64,000 nucleotides of DNA from Serratia plymuthica (GCF_018336935.1 NZ_CP068771.1:620001-684000); one strand, 5' to 3'; shown: positions 10,388 to 19,017, counted from the stretch's first letter. Program-made: numbers and translations. The notes: generated by a model not told the origin, from the letters alone.

Positions 10388-10573
10388 ATGTTAATTCTGA
10401 CTCGTCGAGTTGGTGAAACCCTCATGATTGGCGATGAGGTCACGGTCACAGTATTAGGGGTCAAGGGCAACCAGGTTCGTATTGGTGTGAATGCTCCTAA
10501 AGAGGTGTCAGTGCACCGCGAAGAAATCTATCAGCGCATTCAGGCAGAGAAGTCTCAACAGACGACCTTCTGA
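10388..10573 (+). CDS. csrA: carbon storage regulator CsrA (RsmA)
   Basis: A 61-residue RNA-binding protein that recognises GGA motifs in mRNA leaders and controls carbon flux, motility and biofilm genes. It is almost identical to E. coli CsrA ([37 protein letters not shown]), with Arg44 in the conserved VHREE motif. The ribosome site is CAAGGAGCAAAG. The 196 bases between the alaS terminator and its start probably contain its promoters. It ends in a strong rho-independent terminator. Confidence 0.98.
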   Translation: MLILTRRVGETLMIGDEVTVTVLGVKGNQVRIGVNAPKEVSVHREEIYQRIQAEKSQQTTF

Positions 10574-10582
10574 TTTCGAAGC

Positions 10583-10621
10583 AGCGTCTCGTTGCTTAGC
10601 GAGACGCTACTGAGCTTTTTT
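10583..10621 (+). terminator. csrA terminator
   Basis: AGCGTCTCG and CGAGACGCT form a perfect 9-bp stem with an 8-base loop, followed after a short spacer by a run of seven T bases. Confidence 0.85.
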
Positions 10622-10884
10622 GTGCCCATCATTACCCTTTCCCGCTTTCCTCCTTACTCATTTCTTGCTTGCAGCCCTTCGCTTTGTTTGTAGTTTTACC
10701 CTAGTTGCCTGTTGATAAAACACTCTTTTTGCCGCGAAATCGCCCACGTTGAGCGTGAATTGCGCAAATGAACGTGAGTTGGGAAAAATTGTTTGACTTA
10801 AAAGTCGGAGAAAGTAATATGTGCGCCACGCAGTGCCGATGAGCTTCTCCAAAGCAAGTTAGGCACAATTCGAAAGAAGCGTAT

Positions 10885-10977
10885 GGTGAGGTGGCCGAGA
10901 GGCTGAAGGCGCTCCCCTGCTAAGGGAGTATGCGGTCAAAAGCTGCATCCGGGGTTCGAATCCCCGCCTCACCGCCA
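10885..10977 (+). tRNA. tRNA-Ser (GCU)
   Basis: A 93-base class II tRNA with encoded CCA. The acceptor strands GGTGAGG and CCTCACC pair, the anticodon loop CTGCTAA gives anticodon GCU, a long variable arm follows, and the T-arm GGGGTTCGAATCCCC is intact. It sits between csrA and tRNA-Arg genes, the place of serV in E. coli. Confidence 0.97.
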
Positions 10978-10980
10978 TTT

Positions 10981-11057
10981 GCATCCATAGCTCAGCTGGA
11001 TAGAGTACTCGGCTACGAACCGAGCGGTCGGAGGTTCGAATCCTCCTGGATGCACCA
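10981..11057 (+). tRNA. tRNA-Arg (ACG), copy 1
   Basis: A 77-base tRNA with encoded CCA. The acceptor stem is GCATCCA/TGGATGC, the anticodon loop CTACGAA gives anticodon ACG (read as ICG), and the T-arm is GGAGGTTCGAATCCTCC. It begins only 3 bases after the tRNA-Ser gene, so both come from one transcript. Copies 2 and 3 are identical. Confidence 0.97.
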
Positions 11058-11119
11058 TATTTTCCTCATGTGTCGCGAAGCGAAAGTTTCAGACATATGA
11101 CGAGCAAGAAAGTGCTCGA

Positions 11120-11193
11120 AGGAGGATAACATTGCTTCAGCAATGGCCCGTAGGGCGAGGCGCTAGCGCCGAGTAATCCTCCTGGATGCACCA
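11120..11193 (+). pseudogene. interrupted tRNA-Arg 3'-end copy A
   Basis: The end of this stretch (11175-11199) repeats 25 bases found at 11039-11063: the second T-arm strand, acceptor 3' strand, CCA and first downstream bases of tRNA-Arg copy 1. Its partner GGAGGA lies about 50 bases upstream, and the intervening DNA is a palindrome-rich insert with CATTGCTTCAGCAATG and GGCGCTAGCGCC. No D-arm or anticodon arm remains, so it is not a functional tRNA. Confidence 0.65.
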
Positions 11194-11254
11194 TATTTTG
11201 CAGTATGGTGGGGTAGTAACAACGTACCATACGGTATCAAAAAAGAATTCCTGT

Positions 11255-11331
11255 GCATCCATAGCTCAGCTGGATAGAGTACTCGGCTACGAACCGAGCG
11301 GTCGGAGGTTCGAATCCTCCTGGATGCACCA
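11255..11331 (+). tRNA. tRNA-Arg (ACG), copy 2
   Basis: Identical over 77 bases to copies 1 and 3, with intact cloverleaf and encoded CCA. It is separated from copy 1 by about 200 bases holding an interrupted tRNA remnant, and from copy 3 by 50 bases of spacer. Confidence 0.97.
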
Positions 11332-11381
11332 TTCTTTCTGTCTAACTTGTTTCTTCAAGCAGACAAACCAAAAATAGTAAT

Positions 11382-11458
11382 GCATCCATAGCTCAGCTGG
11401 ATAGAGTACTCGGCTACGAACCGAGCGGTCGGAGGTTCGAATCCTCCTGGATGCACCA
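11382..11458 (+). tRNA. tRNA-Arg (ACG), copy 3
   Basis: Identical to copies 1 and 2, with intact cloverleaf and encoded CCA. It is followed immediately by a rho-independent terminator, so it is the last working tRNA of the array. Confidence 0.97.
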
Positions 11459-11464
11459 TCTAAG

Positions 11465-11488
11465 AAAAACCCGCTTCGGCGGGTTTTT
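11465..11488 (+). terminator. tRNA-Arg array terminator, first copy
   Basis: AAAAACCCGC, loop TTCG, then GCGGGTTTTT. The stem with tetraloop and T-run is an efficient bidirectional-looking terminator. The same 24 bases recur at 11613-11636. Confidence 0.9.
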
Positions 11489-11511
11489 CGCTTTTCCGAC
11501 CGCGAGGAGAG

Positions 11512-11606
11512 CGGTTGGAGGTTCGAGCCGAGCGCAGCGAGACAACGTTGCTTCAGCAACGGCCCGTAGGGAGAGGCGTAGCCGAATCATCCTCCTGGAT
11601 GCACCA
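11512..11606 (+). pseudogene. interrupted tRNA-Arg 3'-half copy B
   Basis: GAGCGGTTGGAGGTTCGAG near the left end matches the anticodon-stem to T-loop part of tRNA-Arg with few changes. The rest of the T-arm, acceptor strand and CCA resume at about 11584 as GAATC-A-TCCTCCTGGATGCACCA. The roughly 55-60 bases in between break the T-loop and share CAACGTTGCTTCAGCAACGGCCCGTAGGG-like sequence (with a few differences) with remnant A. The 5' half of the tRNA is absent. Confidence 0.65.
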
Positions 11607-11612
11607 TCTAAG

Positions 11613-11636
11613 AAAAACCCGCTTCGGCGGGTTTTT
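11613..11636 (+). terminator. tRNA-Arg array terminator, duplicated copy
   Basis: Exact repeat of the terminator at 11465-11488. It is part of a 53-base direct repeat (11442-11494 and 11590-11642) that also includes the tRNA 3' end. Confidence 0.85.
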
Positions 11637-11781
11637 CGCTTTCTGGCCTTGGCAGGATACGTTTCGCACTTCTCTTTTTACCGGGCCTTTCTCAGAGCAC
11701 ATTCCGCCATTACGCGATCAGCGACAACCTTCCGGCTTTACGCTAAAGTAGTTTTCTTTCCTCAACGATCATGGAGTAACG

Positions 11782-12348
11782 ATGTACGACCGCTATCAGG
11801 GTCTGATCTTCGACATGGACGGCACCATTCTTGATACCGAGCCGACGCACCGTAAAGCGTGGCACGAGGTGCTGGCCCGTTACGGTATGACGTTTGATGA
11901 AGCGGCCATGGTGGCGTTGAACGGTTCTCCGAGCTGGCGCATTGCCCAGTCGATTATTACCCGCCATCAGGCCGATCTCGATCCCCATCAATTGGCAGCG
12001 GAGAAAACCCGTGCGGTGGAAGCGATGCTGCTGGATAGCGTGCGCCCTCTGCCGCTGATTGAGGTAGTCAAAGCCTATCACGGCCGCCGCCCAATGGCGG
12101 TAGGCACCGGCAGCGAACATCGCATGGCGGAGTCTTTGCTGCGCCATTTGGGCCTGCTCCACTGTTTTGATGCGATCGTGGGTGCCGATGACGTACTGCG
12201 GCACAAGCCGGAACCCGATACTTTCCTGCGTTGCGCCGAGCTGATTGGCGTGCCGCCGGAAAAATGCGTGGTATTTGAAGACGCGGATTTCGGTATTCAG
12301 GCGGCGAAACGCGCCAATATGGCTGTCGTAGACGTCCGCACGCTTTGA
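11782..12348 (+). CDS. yqaB: HAD-family fructose-1-phosphate/6-phosphogluconate phosphatase YqaB
   Basis: A 188-residue cytoplasmic HAD phosphatase. Motif I is IFDMDGTILDTEP (nucleophile Asp11), motif II lies in VGTGSEH, and motif III/IV is KPEPDTFLRCAELIGV followed by VFEDADFGIQAAKRA. Length and all motifs match E. coli YqaB, a phosphatase with activity on small sugar phosphates such as fructose-1-phosphate. It lies between the tRNA-Arg array and yqaA, as in E. coli, and its TGA overlaps the yqaA start codon. Confidence 0.92.
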   Translation: MYDRYQGLIFDMDGTILDTEPTHRKAWHEVLARYGMTFDEAAMVALNGSPSWRIAQSIITRHQADLDPHQLAAEKTRAVEAMLLDSVRPLPLIEVVKAYHGRRPMAVGTGSEHRMAESLLRHLGLLHCFDAIVGADDVLRHKPEPDTFLRCAELIGVPPEKCVVFEDADFGIQAAKRANMAVVDVRTL

Positions 12349-12773
12349 GTAGTACGCTGGCGGTCATGTCGCTATTCGGCAGCAGCTTCCTCAGTGCGAC
12401 GCTGTTGCCGGGAAATTCAGAGATTGTTTTGGTCGCCTTGCTGACCAACAGCCGCGTCTCACCGGAGTTGCTGGTGTTGGCCGCGACGTTGGGGAATACG
12501 CTTGGCGGGCTGACCAATGTCATTATCGGGCGCTTGTTACCGGCGTTGAAACCACAGCGGGGGCTGGAGACGGCGCTCGGGTGGATGCAACGCTTCGGCC
12601 CGGCTGCGCTGTTGCTCAGCTGGGTGCCGGTAGTGGGCGATTTGTTGTGCGTGTTGGCAGGTTGGCTGCGCATGCCCTGGGGCCCTGTAGCGCTGTTTCT
12701 GTGTATCGGAAAGGCGCTGCGTTACATCATTTTGACTATGATAACGTTACAGGGAATGGCCTGGTGGCATTAA
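12345..12773 (+). CDS. yqaA: inner-membrane protein YqaA (DedA-like/SNARE-associated family)
   Basis: A 142-residue protein with about four hydrophobic segments and the SATLLPGNSE and TLGNTLGGLTN motifs of YqaA, a small relative of the DedA membrane family. Molecular function is not established. I chose TTG at 12345, which overlaps the yqaB stop (TTGA) and gives an N-terminus equivalent to E. coli YqaA. ATG 12366 is the alternative and would remove seven residues. Translational coupling with yqaB is likely. Confidence 0.88.
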   Translation: MSSTLAVMSLFGSSFLSATLLPGNSEIVLVALLTNSRVSPELLVLAATLGNTLGGLTNVIIGRLLPALKPQRGLETALGWMQRFGPAALLLSWVPVVGDLLCVLAGWLRMPWGPVALFLCIGKALRYIILTMITLQGMAWWH

Positions 12774-12855
12774 CGAAGTGAATATAACTCAATATTCACT
12801 CGGGTGCAGATTCAGTATGCTTACGGGTTATTGTTTTTAGAAGCGGGAGGTCAAT

Positions 12856-14418
12856 TTGATCCCGGACGTATCACAGGCGCTTTCTTGGTTGGAAGCCCAC
12901 CCCCATGCATTAAAAGGTATTCGTCGTGGCATAGAGCGTGAAACGCTGCGTGTCACTGCGGACGGAAAACTGGCGACAACCGGACATCCGGAGAAGTTGG
13001 GGGCGGCATTAACGCACCACTGGATTACCACAGACTTTGCCGAGGCGCTGTTAGAGTTTATTACGCCGGTTGACGATAACCTCGATCACCTGCTGACGTT
13101 CCTGCGTGATATCCATCGTCACGTGGCGCGCAATCTGGGTGATGAACGCATGTGGCCGCTCAGCATGCCGTGCTTTATTGAAGCCGAGCAGGACATTGAG
13201 CTGGCGCAGTTCGGCTCGTCGAATATTGGCCGCATGAAAACGCTGTACCGCGAAGGATTGAAAAATCGCTACGGTGCGCTGATGCAGACCATTTCCGGCG
13301 TGCATTACAATTTCTCGCTGCCGCTGGAGTTCTGGCAGGCATGGGCCGGCGTTAAAGACGCAGAAAGCGGCAAAGAGCAGATTTCTGCGGGCTACTTCCG
13401 CCTGATCCGCAATTACTACCGTTTTGGCTGGGTGATTCCGTATTTGTTCGGCGCGTCACCGGCGATCTGTTCCTCGTTCCTGAAAGGGCGTGAAACCGCA
13501 TTGCCGTTCGAGCGTACCGAGCAGGGTACGTGCTATCTGCCGTATGCCACTTCGCTGCGGTTGAGCGACCTGGGTTACACCAATAAATCTCAGAGCAATC
13601 TGGGCATTACCTTCAACGATCTGCAGAGTTATGTCGCCGGTCTGAAGCGGGCGATTGTCACGCCTTCTGAAGAGTTCGCCGAATTGGGTGTAAAGGACGG
13701 CGATCGTTACCTGCAATTGAACAGTAACGTGCTGCAGATTGAAAATGAACTGTATGCGCCGATCCGGCCGAAGCGCGTGACCAAAAGCGGTGAGACGCCG
13801 TCAGATGCGCTGCTGCGTGGCGGTATCGAATACATCGAAGTGCGTTCGCTGGACATCAACCCGTTCTCGCCAATCGGCGTGGATGCGGTGCAGGCACGTT
13901 TCCTGGACCTGTTCCTGGTGTGGTGTGTGTTGGCCGATGCGCCAGAGATGAACAGTGATGAACTGCTGTGCACGCGCAAGAACTGGAACCGTGTGATCCT
14001 CGAAGGACGCAAGCCTGGCCAGACCATCGGCATGGGCTGCGATGACAGCCGTGAGCCGCTGGAGAAAGTCGGTAAGGCGCTGTTTGACGATCTGCGACGC
14101 GTGGCGGAGGTACTGGATAGCGAAGCCGGCGATCGGCAGTACCAGCAAGTTTGCGATGAGCTGGTTGCGGCGTTTGACGATCCGGAACTGACGTTCTCTG
14201 CTCGTATCCTGAAAGCGATGAAGGAAGAGGGAACCGGCCGCGTGGGCCTGCAATTGGCCGAGCAGTACCGTCAGATGCTGATGGAAGAGCCGTTGGAAAT
14301 TCTGACCGAAGCCGATCTGGCGAAGGAACAGGAAGCCTCATGGCAGCGTCAACGCAACATAGAAGCCAGCGATACGCTAAGCTTTGAAGAGTTCCTGAAG
14401 CAACACGGCGGGGGCTGA
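12856..14418 (+). CDS. gshA: glutamate-cysteine ligase
   Basis: GshA makes gamma-glutamylcysteine from glutamate and cysteine with ATP, the committed step of glutathione synthesis. The 520-residue cytoplasmic protein follows the E. coli enzyme throughout, including IERETLRV near residue 30, [14 protein letters not shown] and [14 protein letters not shown]. The start is TTG at 12856 behind GGGAGG, the same rare start codon that E. coli gshA uses. It keeps translation low. Confidence 0.96.
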   Translation: MIPDVSQALSWLEAHPHALKGIRRGIERETLRVTADGKLATTGHPEKLGAALTHHWITTDFAEALLEFITPVDDNLDHLLTFLRDIHRHVARNLGDERMWPLSMPCFIEAEQDIELAQFGSSNIGRMKTLYREGLKNRYGALMQTISGVHYNFSLPLEFWQAWAGVKDAESGKEQISAGYFRLIRNYYRFGWVIPYLFGASPAICSSFLKGRETALPFERTEQGTCYLPYATSLRLSDLGYTNKSQSNLGITFNDLQSYVAGLKRAIVTPSEEFAELGVKDGDRYLQLNSNVLQIENELYAPIRPKRVTKSGETPSDALLRGGIEYIEVRSLDINPFSPIGVDAVQARFLDLFLVWCVLADAPEMNSDELLCTRKNWNRVILEGRKPGQTIGMGCDDSREPLEKVGKALFDDLRRVAEVLDSEAGDRQYQQVCDELVAAFDDPELTFSARILKAMKEEGTGRVGLQLAEQYRQMLMEEPLEILTEADLAKEQEASWQRQRNIEASDTLSFEEFLKQHGGG

Positions 14419-14423
14419 AAAAG

Positions 14424-14496
14424 AAAAAGGCCACATCAATGTGGCCAAATATGCATCTCTGATGACAGGGATGATGATAACAAATGCGCGTCTTTC
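14424..14496 (-). ncRNA. micA: small RNA MicA
   Basis: Read on the minus strand, the RNA begins GAAAGACGCGCATTTGTTAT and continues ATCATCCCTG, which is the MicA 5' region that pairs with the ompA leader. It ends in the hairpin GGCCACAT-TGA-TGTGGCC followed by TTTTT. The predicted length, about 73 bases, and the position between gshA and luxS, antisense to both, match E. coli MicA. MicA is an Hfq-dependent repressor of ompA and other envelope mRNAs. Confidence 0.93.
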
Positions 14497-14502
14497 ATAT
14501 AC

Positions 14503-14531
14503 TCAGACTCGCTGGGTTGGAAAAGGTTTCC
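14503..14531 (-). promoter_or_regulatory. sigmaE promoter of micA
   Basis: On the minus strand, GGAAACC (14525-14531) and GTCTGA (14503-14508) are separated by 16 bases and lie just upstream of the MicA 5' end. This matches the sigmaE pattern GGAACTT-N16-TCTGA. Envelope stress should induce micA. Confidence 0.82.
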
Positions 14532-14584
14532 TGGTTAGTTAAAAAAGTTTCGAAATAAATACTCTTTCACGAGGAGGTAACGAA

Positions 14585-15100
14585 ATGCCACTGCTGGATA
14601 GCTTCACCGTAGACCATACCCGCATGGCAGCCCCGGCTGTCCGCGTCGCGAAAACCATGAAAACTCCTCATGGCGATACCATCACCGTGTTCGATCTGCG
14701 CTTCTGTCGGCCGAACCTGGAAGTGATGCCGGAACGCGGCATTCATACGCTGGAACACCTGTTTGCCGGCTTTATGCGTGATCATCTGAATGGTCAGGGC
14801 GTTGAGATTATCGATATCTCCCCGATGGGATGCCGCACCGGTTTCTACATGAGCCTGATTGGCGTGCCGGAAGAGCAGCGTGTCGCCGATGCGTGGAAAG
14901 CGGCGATGTCCGACGTGCTGAAAGTGACTGACCAGCGCAAAATTCCTGAGCTGAATGAGTTCCAGTGCGGGACTTATCACATGCACTCTTTGGAAGAAGC
15001 GCAGGAAATCGCCAAGCACATTCTCGATCACGACGTGGTAGTAAACCACAACGAAGAGCTGGCGCTGCCGAAAGAAAAGCTGCAGGAACTGCACATCTAG
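14585..15100 (+). CDS. luxS: S-ribosylhomocysteine lyase LuxS
   Basis: LuxS splits S-ribosylhomocysteine into homocysteine and DPD, the precursor of autoinducer-2, completing the activated methyl cycle. The 171-residue protein has the metal-binding HTLEH motif (His54, His58) and the GCRTGFY and QCGTYHMHS segments containing the catalytic Cys84 and metal-binding Cys128. The ribosome site is GAGGAGGT. The gshA-micA-luxS order is conserved with E. coli. Confidence 0.98.
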   Translation: MPLLDSFTVDHTRMAAPAVRVAKTMKTPHGDTITVFDLRFCRPNLEVMPERGIHTLEHLFAGFMRDHLNGQGVEIIDISPMGCRTGFYMSLIGVPEEQRVADAWKAAMSDVLKVTDQRKIPELNEFQCGTYHMHSLEEAQEIAKHILDHDVVVNHNEELALPKEKLQELHI

Positions 15101-15123
15101 TTTACCGCCTGGCTACAGCGATA

Positions 15124-15152
15124 AAAAAAGACGCGAGGTTCGCGTCTTTTTT
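15124..15152 (+). terminator. bidirectional terminator between luxS and yfjD
   Basis: AAAAAAGACGCGA, loop GGT, then TCGCGTCTTTTTT. It has A-run and T-run on either side, so it can end transcripts from luxS and from the convergent yfjD gene. Confidence 0.88.
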
Positions 15153-15167
15153 CTTTCTGGCGGGCAA

Positions 15168-16457
15168 TCAGCGTTGTTGAACGCTGGATTGCAGCGACTT
15201 TATCGGCGTGACTCGCACCTGTTTGATCATGTTGTCCTGCACGTCGAGGATATCCACGTCATAGTGACTTACCCGCACACGGGTACCGATCTCGGGGATC
15301 TCTTCCAGCTCTTCCAGCAGCATGCCGTTAATGGTACGCGCTTCGCTGGCCGGCAGCGTCCAGTTGAACGCCTTGTTTAACTCGCGCACGTTGGCAGTAC
15401 CGTCTATCAGCACGGATCCGTCGCTCTGCGGATTAACTTCTTCCGCCAGCGTGGGTGACATGGAGGTCGTGAAATCGCCTACGATCTCCTCCAGAATATC
15501 TTCCACCGTTACCAGCCCCTGAATATCACCGTATTCGTCCACCACGATGCCGACTTTCTCTTTGTTCCGCTGGAATTTCACCAGTTGAACATTGAGCGGC
15601 GTGCCTTCAGGCACATAGTAAATTTCATCAGCGGCGCGCAGCAGGTTCTCTTTGTTGAACTCTTTCTTCTCGGTCATCAGGCGGTACGCTTCACGCACCC
15701 GCAGCATGCCGATGGCGTCATCCAACGAGCTGCGATACAGCACGATGCGGCCGTGCGGCGAGTGGGTAAGCTGGCGCATGATCGACTTCCAGTCGTCGTT
15801 GACGTCGATGCCGACGATTTCGTTGCGCGGTACCATGATGTCATCAACCGTCACCTTTTCCAGGTCCAGCACCGAGATCAGCATGTCCTGATTGCGGCGG
15901 GAAATCTGCGAGTGGGATTCATTGACGATGGTACGCAGTTCGTCCTTGCTCACCGCATCGCTGACGCGCACGTTGGTGCGGATACCGAACACACGCAATA
16001 TCAGCGTGGTGATGCCATTGAGCAGCCACACTAGCGGGAACATTATCTTCTGCAGCGGCGCCAGTAAAAAGCTGCTGGGGAAGGCGATGCGTTCCGGATA
16101 CAGCGCGGCGAAGGTTTTTGGCAGCACTTCGGCGAACAACAGCACGGCGAGCGTCAATATGCCGGTGGCGATGGCCACGCCGAGGTCGCCATACAGGCGC
16201 ATACCGACGATGGTCCCCAGGGCCGATGCGAGAATGTTCACCAGGTTATTGCCGATCAATACCAGACCAATCAGGCGATCCGGTTTTTGCAGCAGTTTCT
16301 CGACCCGGCGCGCAGAGCGGCTACCCTGCTTGGAAAGATGACGGAGACGATAGCGGTTGAGCGTCATCATGCCGGTTTCGGATGCTGAGAAGTAAGCGGA
16401 GACCACAATCATGATCACCAGAATAATGATCAGGGTCCCTGTCGAAACATGCTCCAA
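15168..16457 (-). CDS. yfjD: CNNM/CorC-HlyC family membrane protein YfjD (CorB)
   Basis: A 429-residue inner-membrane protein with an N-terminal DUF21 domain of three to four transmembrane segments (residues about 1-190), a tandem CBS pair (about 205-330, with DIMVPRNEI and GLVTVEDILEEIVGDF), and a C-terminal CorC/HlyC domain (about 345-420). The family moves or senses Mg2+/Co2+. I chose TTG at 16457 because MEHVSTGTLIIILVIMIV aligns with the E. coli N-terminus and AAGGAAT lies upstream. Extended frames run into the neighbouring ypjD gene. Confidence 0.9.
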   Translation of the reverse strand: MEHVSTGTLIIILVIMIVVSAYFSASETGMMTLNRYRLRHLSKQGSRSARRVEKLLQKPDRLIGLVLIGNNLVNILASALGTIVGMRLYGDLGVAIATGILTLAVLLFAEVLPKTFAALYPERIAFPSSFLLAPLQKIMFPLVWLLNGITTLILRVFGIRTNVRVSDAVSKDELRTIVNESHSQISRRNQDMLISVLDLEKVTVDDIMVPRNEIVGIDVNDDWKSIMRQLTHSPHGRIVLYRSSLDDAIGMLRVREAYRLMTEKKEFNKENLLRAADEIYYVPEGTPLNVQLVKFQRNKEKVGIVVDEYGDIQGLVTVEDILEEIVGDFTTSMSPTLAEEVNPQSDGSVLIDGTANVRELNKAFNWTLPASEARTINGMLLEELEEIPEIGTRVRVSHYDVDILDVQDNMIKQVRVTPIKSLQSSVQQR

Positions 16458-16498
16458 CGCGGTATTCCTTATATAGGGAGAAAGATGGCCCGAGGCGG

Positions 16499-17290
16499 CT
16501 AGCGCACCATGACTTGTTGAATCAGACGGCTGCCGAAGTAGGCCAACGTCAGTAAAAAGGCGCCGGCAAAGCTGAACCAAACGACGCGGCGGCCGCGCCA
16601 ACCTTCATGATAATGGCCCCACAGCAGAACGATGTACACAAACCAGGCCATGATGGACAGCACAGCTTTGTGCACGTTCTCTTTGCTGAACAGGTTATCC
16701 ATATAAAGCAGGCCGGTGCACAGCGTGAGCGTGAGTAATACTACGCCGATCTGGGTGATGTGGAACATTTTGCGTTCGATGCTCATCAACGGTGGCATGT
16801 CGGCGCTGAAGGAGAGCTTTTTGTTTTTTAGCAGGTAGTCCAGCCAGGCCAGTTGCAGCGCATACAATGCGGCGATAATCAGCGTAGCGTAGGAGAACAG
16901 AGCCAGGCCGATATGCACCATCAGCTCCGGGCTGGCTTCCAGGTGGGTGATAAACTCGCCCGGCATAAAGCTGGCGAAGGCCAGATTGATCATCGCAAAG
17001 CTGTAAACAATGGGCAGCAAGAACCAGCCGCGGTTGCGCGAAGCGACAAAGGTCATGATCGAACAAATGATCAGGCTGACGATAGAGCCGATGTTCAGCA
17101 GGCTGAGATTTTGCCCGGTATTGACGTCAAAGATGCGTTGCTGCAGTGCGATGGCATGGCAAATTAGCGCCACCACCGCCGAGACGATAGCAAGCCGACG
17201 GTATGCGCTGTTCTTCCGCAACAAGCTGGGAATAATCAGTCCAAGGCTGAGCAGGTAGGCGATCAAAGCCACAATGGAGAAAACTGGCAT
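16499..17290 (-). CDS. ypjD: cytochrome c assembly-like membrane protein YpjD (CorE)
   Basis: A 263-residue protein with eight hydrophobic segments and the CcmC/CcsA-like layout (VHIGLALFSYATLIIAALYALQLAWL, and a late HWGH-like WGHYHEGW). Length and sequence follow E. coli YpjD, which has been linked to cobalt/magnesium resistance; no heme role is proven. ATG at 17290 (MPVFSIVALIAYLL) begins the conserved region, although the frame stays open far upstream into the ffh promoter region. It lies just before yfjD and is probably in the same operon. Confidence 0.9.
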   Translation of the reverse strand: MPVFSIVALIAYLLSLGLIIPSLLRKNSAYRRLAIVSAVVALICHAIALQQRIFDVNTGQNLSLLNIGSIVSLIICSIMTFVASRNRGWFLLPIVYSFAMINLAFASFMPGEFITHLEASPELMVHIGLALFSYATLIIAALYALQLAWLDYLLKNKKLSFSADMPPLMSIERKMFHITQIGVVLLTLTLCTGLLYMDNLFSKENVHKAVLSIMAWFVYIVLLWGHYHEGWRGRRVVWFSFAGAFLLTLAYFGSRLIQQVMVR

Positions 17291-17459
17291 AGCGTTTAAT
17301 TTTGCTTCGGCATGGTTAATTGGATTGCCAGTATAGCGTTGAGCGCGTCCCACTCCAACCGATCTCCAACGCTGAGGCAGAGATCCTGTGCGCTTCGTGT
17401 TATCATCGCCGCAATTGTGTCGCCAAAGCGGCCTGTCATTACACGTTGAGCATGAGACG

Positions 17460-18821
17460 ATGTTTGAAAATTTAACCGATCGATTGTCGCGCACACTGCG
17501 CAATATCAGCGGCCGTGGGCGGCTGACCGAAGAGAATATCAAGGATACCCTGCGAGAAGTGCGCATGGCGTTGCTGGAAGCGGACGTTGCGCTGCCGGTG
17601 GTGCGCGACTTTATCAACCGCGTCAAAGAGAGCGCGGTGGGGCATGAGGTCAATAAAAGCCTGACGCCGGGGCAAGAATTCGTCAAGATCGTCAAGAGCG
17701 AGCTGATTGCCGCGATGGGCGAAGTGAATACCGAGCTGAACCTGGCTGCGCAACCGCCGGCCGTGGTGCTGATGGCGGGCCTGCAGGGTGCCGGTAAAAC
17801 TACCAGCGTCGCCAAGCTCGGCAAATTCCTGAAAGAAAAACAGAAGAAAAAAGTGTTGGTGGTTTCCGCGGACGTTTACCGTCCTGCGGCGATCAGGCAG
17901 TTGGAAACGTTGGCGGAAGGTGTCGGCATCGATTTCTTCCCGTCGGATGTCAAAGAAAAGCCGATCGACATCGTTAACCGTGCGTTACAGCAGGCCAAGC
18001 TGAAATTCTACGACGTGCTGATCGTCGATACCGCCGGCCGTTTGCACGTAGACGAAGCGATGATGGACGAGATCAAACAGGTTCATGCGGCGATCAAGCC
18101 GGTGGAAACCCTGTTTGTGGTCGATGCCATGACCGGTCAGGACGCCGCCAATACGGCCAAGGCCTTTAACGAAGCGCTGCAGCTGACCGGCGTGGTGCTG
18201 ACCAAGGTCGACGGCGACGCGCGTGGCGGTGCTGCGCTGTCGATCCGCCACATTACCGGCAAACCCATCAAGTTCCTCGGCGTGGGTGAGAAGACCGACG
18301 CGCTGGAGCCATTCCATCCAGACCGCGTGGCGTCACGTATTCTCGGCATGGGCGACGTCCTGTCGCTGATCGAAGATATCGAAAGCAAAGTCGATCGCGA
18401 GCAAGCGGAGAAACTGGCTAACAAGCTGAAGAAGGGTGACGGTTTCGATCTGACCGACTTCCTGGAGCAGTTGAAGCAGATGCGTAACATGGGCGGCATG
18501 GCCAACATGCTGAGCAAATTGCCCGGTGCCGGCCAATTGCCGGACAATGTGAAATCGCAGATGGACGATAAAGTGCTGGTGCGCATGGAGGCGATCATCA
18601 ACTCGATGACGTTGAAAGAGCGCGCCAAGCCGGAAATCATCAAAGGCTCGCGTAAACGCCGCATTGCGATGGGTTCCGGCATGCAGGTGCAGGACGTCAA
18701 CCGCTTGTTGAAGCAGTTCGACGAAATGCAACGCATGATGAAAAAGATGAAGAAAGGCGGAATGGCGAAGATGATGCGCGGCATGAAAGGCATGATGCCG
18801 CCGGGCTTCCCAGGCCGCTGA
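17460..18821 (+). CDS. ffh: signal recognition particle protein Ffh
   Basis: Ffh, with 4.5S RNA, binds signal sequences of nascent inner-membrane proteins and delivers ribosomes to FtsY. The 453-residue protein has the N domain (1-90), the GTPase G domain with GLQGAGKTT, DTAGR and TKVDGDARGG motifs, and a methionine-rich M domain ending MRGMKGMMPPGFPGR. ATG 17460 gives MFENLTDRLSRTLRN, as in E. coli. It is divergent from ypjD and upstream of the rpsP operon, the conserved order. Confidence 0.98.
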   Translation: MFENLTDRLSRTLRNISGRGRLTEENIKDTLREVRMALLEADVALPVVRDFINRVKESAVGHEVNKSLTPGQEFVKIVKSELIAAMGEVNTELNLAAQPPAVVLMAGLQGAGKTTSVAKLGKFLKEKQKKKVLVVSADVYRPAAIRQLETLAEGVGIDFFPSDVKEKPIDIVNRALQQAKLKFYDVLIVDTAGRLHVDEAMMDEIKQVHAAIKPVETLFVVDAMTGQDAANTAKAFNEALQLTGVVLTKVDGDARGGAALSIRHITGKPIKFLGVGEKTDALEPFHPDRVASRILGMGDVLSLIEDIESKVDREQAEKLANKLKKGDGFDLTDFLEQLKQMRNMGGMANMLSKLPGAGQLPDNVKSQMDDKVLVRMEAIINSMTLKERAKPEIIKGSRKRRIAMGSGMQVQDVNRLLKQFDEMQRMMKKMKKGGMAKMMRGMKGMMPPGFPGR

Positions 18822-18932
18822 CAGGCGCTTGCCCTCTGGGGTGAGCGTGTTTAAGCATTTGCCGTTCGCGGCAAAAACCGCCCGAAATATTGCTGGCCGC
18901 AAAAAGTTGTTGACGGTGATCTACGCTTTAGA

Positions 18933-18960
18933 TTGCTTTTTGCGCCAAAATGAGTAAAAT
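18933..18960 (+). promoter_or_regulatory. candidate promoter of the rpsP operon
   Basis: TTGCTT (18933-18938) and TAAAAT (18955-18960) are separated by 16 bases, in the gap between ffh and rpsP. A second -35-like TTGACG is at 18910-18915. The assignment is based only on hexamer match and position. Confidence 0.4.
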
Positions 18961-18982
18961 TTTCGGGCTTTTTATATTGCAA

Positions 18983-19017
18983 CCGGGCCCCGTTCCCTCA
19001 ATGGGGCCCGGCTGTTT
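18983..19017 (+). other. GC-rich leader hairpin before rpsP
   Basis: CCGGGCCCC and GGGGCCCGG form a perfect 9-bp stem with an 11-base loop, followed by CTGTTTT. It looks like a rho-independent terminator but lies only about 20 bases before the rpsP start, inside the leader. It may be an attenuator or simply the ffh terminator next to an internal promoter. Confidence 0.6.

Noticed and set aside
11287..11559. Minus-strand open frame across the tRNA-Arg genes
   Set aside because: It is made of antisense tRNA and terminator sequence; repeats in the frame come from the repeated tRNA.
16602..17824. N-terminal extension of ypjD through the ffh promoter
   Set aside because: The frame is open, but the extension would cover the ffh start region, lacks hydrophobic character and is absent from the E. 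coli protein; ATG 17290 gives the family length.
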